From the NCBI GenBank assembly GCA_023078685.1, contig JALGAS010000005.1:3968001-4032000 (forward strand): 64,000 bases of DNA. The letters are read 5' to 3'. The stretch comes from Neopestalotiopsis rosae (lineage: Eukaryota > Ascomycota > Sordariomycetes > Amphisphaeriales > Sporocadaceae). Shown in pieces: positions 13,793 through 25,831 of the stretch; within the stretch, counting starts at the first letter, position 1; every line of letters begins with the position of its first letter. A program made the translations under genes and the position numbers. The notes under the pieces are model-generated. The model saw only the letters and a program-made list of their open reading frames with translations. It made no database searches and had not been told where the DNA came from.

Positions 13793-15075
13793 TCAAACAT
13801 CCGTGGGAACGATTACGAGGCAGATCCAGCCATCGGGATAAGCCGCATCTCGCATTAATTCTTCAAGCGGCGCCGAGAATGGCACAGGAGCGCCGTGCAA
13901 TACCACATTAGCCAGCACCGGATCCCGGCTGCTGGGGAACAGCATAGGAAGCAGGGCCCTCAGAGCTACTCCAAGCGTCTGTGGTGTTCCTGTTTGGCGG
14001 GAAAATGTCCGGTCAGTTTCTGGCCAATAGAGCAACTCGAACCCCCACGAGCAAAAAAGAAGGACGAGAGGAGCATCAAGCTGTCATAGATGTAGACAAA
14101 CATACTATCATTGACCCGGGCGTTTACCAGGGATTGGACCACCTTGAAGGACCCTGCTCCGGAGGTAGGTCGGCTGCCATCCGTTGATGGCGACTGGGGG
14201 ATGTACACCCTGATAGGCACGTTCCTGAGCTTGCGAGAGGTGTTGAGTAGCCTCGAGTTCACCTTGGCGAACGACATGTAGTCATCTTCAAACAGGACGA
14301 GTCAGACCAGAAGAAAGCAAGGGACTGGCATGACACGGGCCAGCCATGGACGACGGGGTTACATACTGTCCCGAACGGCATTCCAAAGTGCTGTGGTATG
14401 CTCCTTGGAGAGTGACATGATCTGCTGTGCATTGCCGTTCCGCACAAAGTCTGCCTGTGCAATGCAGATAGTAGTTAGCGCCAGATATACAAAAGTAATA
14501 TTCCCTGTCATAGGACATTGCAAGTCTGAATCCCGTGATCGACTTCAGTCATCTCTGGACTTGTAGTACGCGATTCGAAGGGACAGCTCGCCAGTGGTCA
14601 TGGCCGTGTCGAGGATTGATAGCAAGCCATGGCACTCTCTCATGGGGTAAAGGGGGCATATGGCACAAGGGCGGAATCAGGCCTCGAAGGGCAAGAGCAG
14701 GCAAAGGCGGGTGGATAGACAAGATGGATTAGATTGACAGACCTCTTTGGCACTGTTGAGAAAAGTGTCTCCGATATCCCAGCTGGTACCATCGCCCACG
14801 GTCAACCGCCAAGGCAGCGCGGGCGAATACAGGTCGACAAGCAGGCCAACGGCAAGGTTCCTGAGCAGCACATGCTCGTGGTGAAAACTGGAGCAGGGCA
14901 GACCAAAGTAGGAGGTCAGGCGTGGAAGCAGCAAGGCCAGATAGCTGAAGCGTGGGACCGTGGTGACAAAGGGCGTGTTGGGGAGAGAGGTGTGGGTGAT
15001 GTAGAGCGGGACGTGCAGGTCCCAGAGGGTCTCGGGGATTGAGCGATCACCGTCGCCGCTGCTACCGCCGCTCAT
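13793..15075 (-). CDS. atg5: Autophagy protein Atg5
   Basis: Core autophagy factor. Atg12 is conjugated to it, and Atg12-Atg5 with Atg16 forms the E3-like complex that lipidates Atg8 on the growing phagophore. Four exons in transcript order: 15075-14743, 14454-14367, 14285-14106, 13989-13793, giving 265 residues, about the usual fungal size. Family signatures are plain: LWDLHVPLYITH near the N-terminus, PRFSYLALLLPRL, LPWRLTVGDG, DIGDTFLNSAKE, the SLSKEHTTALW segment, SFKVVQSLV, RTPQTLGVAL, and LFPSSRDPVLANVVLHGAPVP near the C-terminus. Lys128 in SLSKEHTTALW aligns by my reading with the Atg12 acceptor lysine. I chose the ATG at 15075 because fungal Atg5 proteins begin just before the LW motif. 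The frame stays open upstream to an ATG at 15387, which would add a low-complexity 104-residue extension. Confidence 0.95.
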
Positions 15076-17830
15076 CTGGCGGATGGTGGAAGAGATCTTG
15101 GATGATTTGATGAAAGCTGTCCTTGTAGTCGGATCGGGAGTCGGCGTAACCTTTTGGGGGGTTGGCAGCGCCGGTGGAGGAAATGCAAGTAGATTGAAGG
15201 GTGGAGGAGACGTTGTCGTAGTCAGTTCTTGGTTGGGTTGAGCCAGGGGTGTGGTTGGTGTACCTTGAGAAAGTGGTGCCTTTCTTTGATTGATTGATTG
15301 ATTGCTTCCTTCGTCCCGCGTCTGCCCATAAGGAAAGCTTATCGAGGGGTTCGCTGCTGGTGTCTTTTGCGTGCTGAACAAGCTCAAGGTCGAGAAAACA
15401 GCCCTGGAAGGGCGCCGATCATGTGGGGTATCTTAGGCAGTGTAGTGACCCGTTAGCGCCAGATTACCGCTGAACCCCGACATCCTCACCCATGGTATAA
15501 GGCAGGTAAGGCTGGAATCAGCCAAACTGTCTTGGGCGGTCTTTGCATGAAAGTTGGAAGTTTGTTCTCCTTCTGGCAGCACCGACGACTGGGCGCAAAT
15601 CAGGACATAACCTAGGTCAATAGCGTGCTGCCGAGATGTCGTCCGAGACCTGCCTCTTTGTGCAGTACCTACTGCCATGACTTCGAATTACTGTTATTTA
15701 ATACACGTTGGCAATTGTCTAGGTAGTATTACTGGCCTTCTCCCAAGTAAACAAGCTGACCATAGACTGTCTGGCTGTATGAGTGACCAAGATCCACCCA
15801 ATAACATCACCCCGCTTTACATGTTCAATTAGTTACGTTCATTTGCCTCATGTGTTTCTGTATTTCTAAAGGCATTCTAGAACATCGGATTCGACATGAC
15901 CTTGCTGGGCCATGTTGCAACCCTGATGAGCTGCAGAACCGATATTTAATTCATATTCATTGTGTTCTAGAGGGACACGAGGGGTGTAACCATATCCATG
16001 TAGATACTCGATTTTTCATTTATAGGTAGCCGGCTGCGTTCATTTATCAAGCAAGACACATCATAAATCTATTCGTGAAATCGTCGCGATGTCGAGGTCG
16101 AGCTGTGCATGAAAGCATCTCACGCTGGGACGAACCCCCTGGGCGCTCTATCCCTGGAAATACCACAACTACCCACGATGTACTTCTCGTTCGAGTACTC
16201 GCAAGTATGAGTCGAACCCTTGTATTTCCCGCTGTCATTTCTCGATTCTACCATGTACAAATACAAAAGAAAGAAAAAAATATTCCCAGACCCAGCTCCG
16301 TTATCAAACTGCGCATGATGAAGGATCTCAAAAGTCGCTGATAGGTCATTCATATCGGTTACTCTCCAGATTCGTCCAGTCCTGCTGAATCAAATAATCA
16401 TCATTACGTTTGAGCGGAACATGTCCCTGTTTCAATGCTTTCTTTTTTATCTATTGCCCCCTTTTTCTCTTCCTGCTTGTCCTACGTAGACAACTTCAGC
16501 AGACCTCGATACTGCTTGCCGCCGGCAACGTCCCATGTCCTTCGACAAGCATCAGAAGCTCGTGGCTTGGAGTCAGGGGGTAGCTCTTCGAGTATTGGCA
16601 CAAGAAAAAGAAAAGAAAGGAGTCTGATTGACTGAGTGGAAAGCTCTACTGTCGAAAGGAAAGATATCACACTGAGCCAATACCGTGTCTGCAAATCGAG
16701 GCTGAGGATTTTGGGGGTTCCAGAACGACGCCACAACAGGGAACGAACCCGGCCGAGTTTATCAGCCAGTATCATGCAGTGTTACACAAGGCTTGACGTG
16801 AGTCTTGATAATGGCGTTGTGACATATACCATTCTTGGAAGCCAAGCAATTATGAGGAAATCATCCATTCACCCATCACATCGTATCTAAAAGATGATGG
16901 AATGTGCACGTAACCGATTAGTGATACCTCAATGTGGCATCAACAAGATGATCTAGGCTGTGTTTGGGTAGCCACACTCTCCAGCCACTCGATGGCATAT
17001 ACTGTTACTTCTTATACGCCACTTTGTGACATACAATCAACTAGTCTTAGGTAATACTGGAGCTGCAGTCTCCTATAGAAAATGAGATCGATCTGTGTAT
17101 GAAAACCAAGCTTCAAGAAAATTCAGCCAATCATCAAGATGCTTCTCTCATAGCAACCATTGAAGCGACGCACAAGAATGAATCGCAGTCCGGATTAATG
17201 TTGGCACTGACTTTTATGATACTCCCAGGCCTGGAGCCGTCCAGGTCAATGGTCATTACTGCAGCACATGTCGCGAACCATTGACAGTAAGTAGCCGTAA
17301 GCCATCATTCACAGCAATCAAGGGCATTGCAACTAGTATCAGGGCAGACAAGTGAGATACCATCACTTCGTGAAGGCAGATATAGGCGTAGTGGTCGTGT
17401 GGTTGACCGTCAAAAGCCCAGTCACCAAACACCTGGAGGGCATTGGTTCGGATTTTCGAACATTGAGAGACGGCAAGATGCGCATAACAGTGGCATTGAC
17501 CACTACGATAGAATAATAGTCTGTAATGCGGTGTTGGGATCTGCTTCTTTTTGTACCTGATGAATTGCTTCTTCATTCAAGTTCAACTAAGAGAACAGCT
17601 TATGACAACTAACATCTGTGCTCCATCGTGCGCCCACTCGGATTATTCAGCCAAAAGTCTGGATCCTGTATCATTTCTCACTACTATCAACTAATGACAT
17701 GTTTAATTTGCTGAGACAAAATGTCTAGTGATCAGCCAATATTATGAGTCGAGACATTAGACATCTAGTCTTCGGGGTATCTAAGATGGACTACAAAGCC
17801 TCAATGAGATGAAAGTGGTCCAAAAATTCT
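15076..17830. other. Intergenic region upstream of Atg5
   Basis: The right part is the 3' side of the permease gene and the left part the Atg5 promoter/leader. On the Atg5 strand the first 312 bases are open and Ser/Thr/Pro/Gln-rich. They include a TTGA/GATT tetranucleotide run near 15286-15304. Beyond about 15.4 kb I see only short, unconvincing open frames and moderately AT-rich sequence. Confidence 0.45.
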
Positions 17831-20101
17831 CTAAATCTCTCGCCCACTAGCATTCACAGCCTTTTCGTGATCAGGAGACATATCCTTGGCAACAACGCCG
17901 CCATTGACAACTTGGGCCTCGCTGCGGGGTCCGATGTAATAGTGGCGACCGCTAATGAACCAATAACTGAACGCGAGCAGGAATACGAAAGCTAGAATGA
18001 CGACGGCATAGTTCATCTGTTTGCCGGATTAGCCACATGAGATCTTAAGGAGGGGTTGGGAGAAACGTCAATTCTTACATTGTCGGGAGTGACTGGCATC
18101 GCGGTAGGGAACAGGAAGATGACCGAGACAAAGGCCGTCCAGATGCAAGCCCAAGCATTCACAAAGGGGCTAGCCTTGCCCAGGTGCCACGGTCCACGCT
18201 CAAACTTGTGAAAGAAGAGCTTGCAGATGATTGGAATGCAGTAAGACCAGTCAAGACAGATGGCGCAAATGTTGAATACAGCAGAGATGGCCGTGTAGCT
18301 GCCCAGTCCAATGAGGTTGATCAAGATGCAAAGAAGGGAGTAGAACCAGACAGCCAGAACGGGCGTGTCGGTCTTATTCCAGATCTTGTACCAGATCCTG
18401 GAGCCAGGCAACCTATTTGAGAGAATCGAGTCAGCTTCTTGTTCCATTTTTATAGATATGATTCATCGCATCTCAACAGATTCGCCGAGCGAAATTTTCG
18501 ACAAGACGAGCCCGCGCGGGTGTGTTAAATGAGGTGAAAAGGAAAGAAATTTCACGAAAAGCCGTTCTGATCTGTACTTACATTTGATCTCTGGAAAAGG
18601 CCCAGATTGTTCGGGAGCCAGCTTGGAGTGCGGTGATACAGACAAAGTTCATGATAATGAAGGCAGCGACAGCAAAGAATATGGCAGCTCCCTTGCCCAT
18701 GACCTGGTGGAAGATCTCAACAACCTAGGAGGCAACTGTCAGTCAGGGGATCTTTCACCAACTGATACTTGTTCAGAACTTACCGGCTGGGCGATTGGGC
18801 TGCTCAAAATGGTCGCAGGATCACCCATGCAAAAGACGAGCACAATGTTGAAGAGCCAGCCGACGACGTAGGTAAATGTCAGAGCGGTGGAGATGGCCTT
18901 GGGAACAACCATTGCAGGGTTCTTTGCCTCCTCGGCAATGTGTGCAGTGGCATCATAGTCTGTCATGGTCTGCACACATATCGAATTAGCATATGAGCAA
19001 ATCATCTCGGGAGAGTTATACGACCAAACTTACCCATGCGACAGACAAGAATCCAAAGAGGAAAGAGAATCCAGGAGGTGTCCAACCCGAAAGAGGCTCA
19101 GGATCAATGTAGGTAAAGGCATACGTCGCATCGTGCTTGTCCTTCTGCATCACCAGCAGAGCTACACAGGCACTGAACAAGACAGCGATGTGGAAGATGG
19201 CATAGGTCTTGGCCAGGTTGTTCAGCCATGCGGTGGACAGGGTGTTGATGCAGGCATGGAAGATGACGAGCGCAACCATGGTACCAATGATGTGCGAAGG
19301 CTCCACGGTATAGTGATAGGTCTCGCCGTCATATGATCCCAAAGACACAGCTGCGAGCAACATTTGCGCAGCACCATATTCGGACGATGCGCTGCCGGCG
19401 ATTTGGCCGATGAGGTTGAGCCAGCCTGTGTTGGTCTAAGTTAGCTCTATGAATTGAATATCGAACAGCCCCCTGTTCCAGGATTCATGGTCTTCTGGAA
19501 AATGGGCCCCAAGTATATAGGCGTCGTGGGAAAGGAGCAACGCACCATCAATCCATGCGATCCATGGGATATGTTTCTCGGGGGCCAGGTACTTGATGGT
19601 GAAATACAATGCGCCTGTACACCTGTAAGTCAGTCGCTTGAACCATGACCAAGTTCATTTCTCGAGGACTGCGACGCACCAGAGGTGGGATAAGCTGATA
19701 CAATCTCGGATATAGACAGAGCCAAGCACAGAGCACCAGCACCGGCAATCAGCCAACACCAAATCGCGGCAGCGCCACCGCCGGCGTAGAGCGGGTAGCT
19801 AAAGGTTGTGGCGACGGTTGCGAACAGACCCGAGATACTCAGAGCGAAACTGAAGCAACTCCACATGGAAAATTCACGTCTAAAGACCTGCGCGCGGGAA
19901 AACCGTGTAAGTTGGCAATGTACGAAGTCTTTCTCGTCTGATGCGATTACAGCTTGGCCGATTGAAAGAAGAGAAGAAAAAAGTAAGGAAACTTACGGGC
20001 TTGTAGCCCATCTCTGCCAATGCTCTGTCGGCATCGTCCAGCTCGCCCATCGAGTGATCGATTACGGGCTCTTGGACCTTTGCCTTGTCCTCTGCCGTCA
20101 T
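17831..20101 (-). CDS. APC-family amino acid/GABA/choline-type permease
   Basis: Integral membrane transporter of 540 residues, probably at the plasma membrane. It likely imports an amino acid, GABA or choline-like amine by proton symport, as is known for this APC subgroup. Eight exons in transcript order: 20101-19997, 19887-19680, 19614-19546, 19425-19034, 18969-18784, 18724-18582, 18412-18079, 18016-17831. Evidence includes the hydrophilic N-terminus ending ADRALAEMGYKP, then RREFSMWSCFSFALSISGLF (TM1), IVSAYPTSGALYF, WLNLIGQIAGSAS, the family hallmark TDYDATAHIAEEAKNP (the loop after TM6), and SRDQMLPGSRIW before the last four membrane segments. About 12 hydrophobic segments are visible and the C-terminus is short and polar. 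The substrate cannot be decided from sequence. A purine-rich tract (about 20310-20350 on the + strand, so CT-rich on the coding strand) lies just upstream. Confidence 0.93.
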
Positions 20102-22034
20102 TGTGTCGGACCGTGTATTATTCTTGAAAGCAGAAAACTTCTTGGCTTGCTGGAGACGAGACCCCGACGAGGTGGGACACTAGACGCTTGGTAAAGGAAG
20201 ATCAGGGTCCTCCGCCGCGCATGCAGATCCGGGGAAAGAAAAAAAAAGGATGCGCTTTTGGTGGCAAGAAGGAGCTTGGCCGTCGCTTGACTTTGTCAAC
20301 TCCCAAAAAATTGAGCTGAGAGGAAGAGGAAGAAAAAGAGAAAGAAGAAATCTTTTTGAGGCTCGGCTAACTACCGTGTGTCACGCCGCCTCGTGGGATT
20401 CACGGCTGCATTTGAATCAATGACCGACTCTCCAGTAATCTCGCAGAGCTCTCTCTGTCTCTCCCTCTCTCCTCTACCCAAGGGAACGTCACGCAAGGCC
20501 CCCCCTACCTTTCAGCAAGATACCGAGAACTCGACCCTGGGTGGCCTGCAGCAGTAGCAAGTGGCAGCAGGCATGGGTGGGTGGTTTGTGTCTCATGGGT
20601 TAAACACCGAGATCTCACCATCAGAGGCCATGATAGGCTGGAATGGTGACCTTGATGTCAGCCACGCAGCCCTGGCCGCAGCACTAAGATATGTCTGGCT
20701 TCATCGTTTGCCCGCTGGGCTACGTATCAGGCCATTGCGCCGGTGATTATCTACTGTAGTAAAACAGCGGTTGAGGGATATCGAGAAAAAAGACTCGTGT
20801 CTAGGCCATGAATCAAGGGGAAACATACATGTATCCAATGGCAGCATTTGTTTGCACGTGGAAGCATCCCTGGAGTTGAAGAGAAGCAAGAGATAAGTGC
20901 TTGGAATTAGCGGCGGGGCTTCTAAGGGCCCCCCGTCGGCTCATACATCGCAAAACGGATAGCTTCCATTAGCTGGGTGCCTTTTCATTGGTGCCTCCAA
21001 CGGCCCATAGATAGGCGAGCTGGGGTAAAACCGTACAGAGGGTCAACTCAAATTTGTGGTACCCAGCTGGCCCAGCTGGGTCGCTTGTAAGTTCTCTACC
21101 TAGTGTCAGTCCCAAAGTCCCTACCTCTGTATTCGTAGGTACATACGGTGAATTTCCTCCTTTCTCGTGCCAGACGGTCTTCCATCCCTTCCCCAATTCC
21201 TTAATATTTGGCCATGAACGACTATTCAATATCATATATAGTCTTGACATACTACTGCAAACTATAGGGGTCAAGCGTAGGTAAGCTTGTGGCCTACCCG
21301 TCTCTCTGGGTAGACACCGTTGACCGTAGTGACTAGCGACCCGTTGGACAAGATTCGAAATCTAGTCCGTCGTGAGCTACACGACAACGGGAGCCTGACC
21401 TAGTCCATAAAAGATGGCGGGCCCCTACTACGTACAATATTAGTTGCTAGCCCAAGGCGACGCGCCATTCGAACATCTACTATCATATTCATCCTATCCG
21501 TAACGAGTAAGCTCCACAGGGCAGAGGGCCAGAAGGGTTGTAACTTGTGGGACAATGGAATCGGATTGACACATGTTTACTTTTCTTTCTTTTTCTTCTC
21601 GGTTCCGTCAATAACCGCTGCTTCCTGAATAATTCCAAAACATGATCAAGGTCTCCACGCATTATGGACACGCTACATGTCAATGTCATCTGTAAACCAT
21701 GCTTCTGACTTGAGATAACTGCACTCAATGTAGTGACTGCATACACTTGGCGAGTGTCCCGCAAGCCATCTTATGTCCATTTCTCATTATTCGTTGGGCA
21801 AAGACCGAATACAGTTGTACTTGATGACAGTCCCTCAAGTACGGCCTATGTGTTCGTCATTTAGTTTCCATTTCATTACTTCCCCAGGACGTAGTATTGC
21901 TATCTGCCCGATCTCGGTCTATGAACCTTTGCCGCCCTGTCCAATTGTTCCGTCTGAGAAGAATTCGATCGTAGCAGCCGATAGTTTGCTGAGATTCGGT
22001 CCATTTCATGGAACGGTTCCAGATTTGATTACAC
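20102..22034. other. Intergenic region with permease promoter
   Basis: It contains the CT-rich (coding strand) permease leader at about 20200-20520 and a 21-base interrupted palindrome at 21061-21081. The rest has only short frames, several overlapping on opposite strands, and no recognised gene. Confidence 0.45.
21061..21081. promoter_or_regulatory. 21-base palindrome with two CAGCTG E-boxes
   Basis: Two exact 10-base arms, ACCCAGCTGG and CCAGCTGGGT, flank a single C. Each arm contains CAGCTG, the core E-box bound by bHLH factors in other systems. It lies about 960 bases upstream of the permease start and 950 bases downstream of the F-box gene's stop. A regulatory role is inferred only from its symmetry. 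Confidence 0.35.
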
Positions 22035-24157
22035 TCAGCTCTCCGGAATGCCAAAGCGAAACTCGGTCATGCTCCCCTGTATCACATCTTTGTTATTAGA
22101 TCGCGCCCAGTCCTTCAAATCCAGCATTCTGGCGCCCTGCTGATGATAGATTCGTTCAACACCACCGTCAAATATACGGCCAAGTGTAGAGAGCTCAACA
22201 GGCTCGCTGCCAATATCCAGATCACGCAGATTGGGAAAGAGTTGGACGAGTCGGAGCAAGGCGTCATCAGCGCTGTCAATTTCATGGCCAACCGCTGCCA
22301 TAAGGCAGCTAATGGCCAATGCAGTGATTCCAGTTGCGTCCGTTTCTGGCGCGAGCCATTGCCTGGTAATGTTCAGGTCATGCACAAGGTGCCACGGGAA
22401 TGGGTGTATATCGAGAATTCGGAGTGTATCGTTTGTGACCGATGGTGCAATCAGAGATTTCCAATCCTCGTTAGACAGCGAACGACGATGTAAACTCTTG
22501 ATGACAATCCTCTTTAGACCTGGAAAGTATGGTTTGGGTTGTTGTGGCGCTTGATTCACTAGATGGCCCCAATCTAGTGACTCTTCCGAGCCATGGACGA
22601 AGATGTAAGTGAATGGGTTTTCAAAAAGGACAAATTCTTCAAGTGCTTCTGGAAGAGGAGGCATCCTCGAGTCAAGCGAACTGTATGGGGCTGTTTCGGT
22701 GCAGGAAAAGCTTTTCAAGTGAGGCCATTGAGGGATGGTCGAGTCATCTTGTCCTTCCGCGGAGCCAAGCACCATCCTGCCAAGAGACAACCTCTGAATA
22801 TTCGGAGCCACATGGGCTATGCGAGACAGAGAGACACAATTACGGGAGGCCCCATCAATATTACCTGAAAGCCGGAGTATTTCAAGCCGAGGGTAAAGTC
22901 GAGGCTCCCCAGTTCCATTCAGATTCAGGGCTTGCCCAATATCGCGCAGCCCGAGGAGACTTAAATTCTCGAGAGTCTCACTATTGTTGGGTACTAGAAA
23001 CTTCATAAGCTCAAATCCCGTAGAACTACGATCATCTGAGCTTATATGCAAGGTTCTCAACTGGGGGCCTTTGTATGGCTGGGGAAAATTGAATGCCTCC
23101 TCCTGGAATGCGTACCCATGAAGAAAGAGATGTTGTAGCTCTGGGCATGCTCGTAGAACCGCTCCAAGCTTGTTGAATAAGTGGGGGAACATGCCACAGT
23201 TCATGATGGTGAGTGACTGAAGTTGACCGCCGGGATACGTCACATGGTACTTTTGTATGGTACGCGCTGGAACAAATTTGTTCCCAGCTTTTTTGGTGTC
23301 AGGAAAGTATTGTTCTGTCCAGAGTCCCCGGGTCCTCTCTATAAAAGTCTTCCAAGTTTTGGATACTCTAAGAATGCCACTATACAAAGTGTCAAGATAT
23401 GATCAAATACTAGACGGGAAGCGTTCGCGCGATTGACATACCAATAGTCCGCCGTATGTAGGTTGCGTAATACCTGAATAAACAGTTCGGTCGGAAGAAC
23501 GTTGACGGGATCAATGCCTCTTAATGCCTTTGAGATGATCTTCTCCTGCTCTTGGAGAGCTCCGAGGCCCGGGTGCTGAGGGTTTGCGCGCGCCACCAGT
23601 GCAATCCCCTGCTGATATACAGCCAAGGCGGTGGTGTGCTTCTTCGTTAGGCGCAACAGTTGACCTAGTCTAAGATAGCCCCGGGGGTCTCGAGGTGCAA
23701 TGCGAATGAGGTTCTGGCTGACGATGAGGCCGGACTTGTAGTCCTTGGTCTTGATAGAGATCAAGACCAGACTGGCGAGAGCCACAGAATGAGACTCATC
23801 TTTGCAGCGCTTGGCGGCACGTCGTGGGCATGTGCAAGGTTGGCGCAATATCTCACTCAGTTTGTGGTCATGACAAGCTTGAAGAAAATCGACGCATTTG
23901 CACTCTAGATTCGCCTGATTGACTGCACACTTGCAGCTTTTAGCAGCCTAATGGGCAAGGAAGGGAGAAGTGTTAGTAAGAAGCCATGTTTGGTAGCAGG
24001 AGATGGTAGATGTGGAGTTGCTTAACAGACAAGGTCGGAATGGAAGTGTGTCTGTGGCCAGGGTACTAACTTGCTTGAAATGACGAGCCGCCGCAATCAC
24101 GTCGCCGCTCCGGTAGCAGGCCGTGCCCTCGCCGACCATTTGCTGCATAGACGGCAT
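22035..24157 (-). CDS. TPR/F-box/leucine-rich-repeat protein (Dia2/Pof3-like)
   Basis: Likely substrate-recognition subunit of an SCF ubiquitin ligase, 645 residues. Three exons in transcript order: 24157-24071, 23947-23442, 23379-22035. Residues 1-150 contain TPR-like helical pairs (VGEGTACYRSGDVIAAARHF; YKSGLIVSQNLIRIAPRDP; GYLRLGQLLRLTKKHTTALA), separated by a cysteine-rich insert (about residues 33-76). An F-box follows at about 174-215: VNVLPTELFIQVLRNLHTAD, then LRVSKTWKTFIERTRGLW. The remaining 430 residues have repeated L-x-x-L-x-L patterns (LQSLTIMNCGMF, LQHLFLHGYAF, LRTLHIS, LENLSLLGL, LEILRLSG, IQRLSLG) consistent with leucine-rich repeats. TPR-F-box-LRR order is that of yeast Dia2 and fission yeast Pof3, which act in replication-linked ubiquitination. 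Orthology is an inference, since fungi have many F-box paralogues. Confidence 0.8.
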
Positions 24158-25831
24158 TATCGCGGTATGGGCTTTGTAATGCTACCGCATATCACAGTCT
24201 TCTCATCGGTCACTAAAAGTATAGGGATTGGTGAGATGTTTGGGGGGTCTGTTTGAGGTGGGTTGACAGGTTGAACAGAAAGCTGCTTTGAAGCATCTGT
24301 AAGTCGAGCAGCGACGCGCCCCAACGCGACCCACCAAAGCGCACCTAGACGGAGATGTGGGGCACCGTGTTTAATGGGTGTACTCGCCCCACATGCATTC
24401 GCTCATTGCAACAGTAATACCTTGGGCGTGATTAGTGAATTCGTCTGTTGTTCATATGCAATGTGCTGAATTTTGAACAATTATATTCTGCCTCTAGCGG
24501 ATGAGTATTGTTGTAAGAATTCTCACTTGCCTACTCTATACGGCTTCTGGCACCAGACATGAGATTTTGTCTCGTCACACAACAGGAACCAACGGTCAAT
24601 CACCTTGTAATCAAGTTGTCTGAGCCAGCATGAAATGTGAAGTATGAGAACCATAGTGTATCAAATTTTATAATTTATAACATATTGACGGGCAACACCA
24701 TGCGGCTATGTTGCTTATAGTATGTCAAGATTGATCCTCAAAGCTTTCGACGGACTGAACCAATCGCACCGCTCGGATAGTAGGTACCTACATACCTACT
24801 CAACCCAGTTCTACAAGATCCTAACATCTCACCGTGGACTGTTGATTGGCCCCATATCACTTTTGCCCACATCTGGATATACGTATTTCTCTAATTTCTG
24901 ATATCAGCCAGTATCCATCGGCTTGCAGGCCTTGATATACACTTCAAGCGTATTCGTGAAAGTCCACAAATCTTGGAATTTCCACATCTACACCGGATGT
25001 CGAGGCAACCCCGCAGCAGGTATCGATGCCAAGGGCTTACTATATGAGGTCAGAGTGCGAATCTAATTGACTATAGACCTTCCGAACTCCCCAATTTAAC
25101 GTCAGCCGCGATTAAGTATGCAATTTTACGTTCATATCTCTCGAAAACTTTCTTGTCTCGCTCCTGACAAGAATCCGAACGGCGCTTAGATGGTAAGGCT
25201 GTGGGAGTCCTCTGAGACAAGACATTTTCCGTCGGCAATTCTCGAATACAGGGATCGGATGTTGCATTCAAGTTCCGTCGAGCATGAGACCGAACTGGAA
25301 GTGGGTGATACCTCCGTGTTTGCTGCCGGCTATACTATGTATATGCAGCCATATGTCAATATTTCTCCAGCCCCTTACTTCTTGCATCATGTATACCCTC
25401 CCTGCGGTAAAGGGCTGCAACGGGTGGTCCCTCACGTATCAAGAAAATGGAGCTATTAGAGACCTTGGCCGCCAAGAGTGTGCGCTGACATTCCACCCAG
25501 AGTTGAGAGCCAAGCAAGGTGGATTGAAAGTTTGGAGAGCCATGCAGCTTACCCAAGTACAGTGTGCAGTCACTTGCATTTGCATGACATATTCTTGCCA
25601 GCACAATGTCCCCTCGCTGCCGATCAGAGACCTGCTTGACCAATGACTATCGCGTTCGCCCGCTCTGTTTCCGATAACTCTATAGTGCACAGGCAGCTGT
25701 TCGCGAGCTTCTCGCGAGGCGGGATGGTCAGTGTTGTAATGTAGTTCAAAAGAAGGGCCGTGTCTCTCATTTCTTGATTCTTCTCCTTCTTGCACTTTTA
25801 ACATCAGCGTTCGTCTCCTCTTCCTGCAAAG
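24158..25831. promoter_or_regulatory. Divergent intergenic region, F-box gene / P450
   Basis: This 1.7 kb separates two divergently transcribed genes and must hold both promoters. It contains the 10-base palindrome TAGGTACCTA at 24781-24790, next to further TACCTAC words, and a moderately AT-rich middle (about 24400-25000). No convincing additional gene is visible. Confidence 0.45.
24781..24790. promoter_or_regulatory. TAGGTACCTA palindrome
   Basis: A perfect 10-base palindrome in the divergent F-box/P450 promoter region, followed within a few bases by two further TACCTAC words. A related palindrome, TACCTAGGTA, occurs at about 4669-4678. These words recur in fungal upstream regions, and a specific binding factor is not implied. 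Confidence 0.35.
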
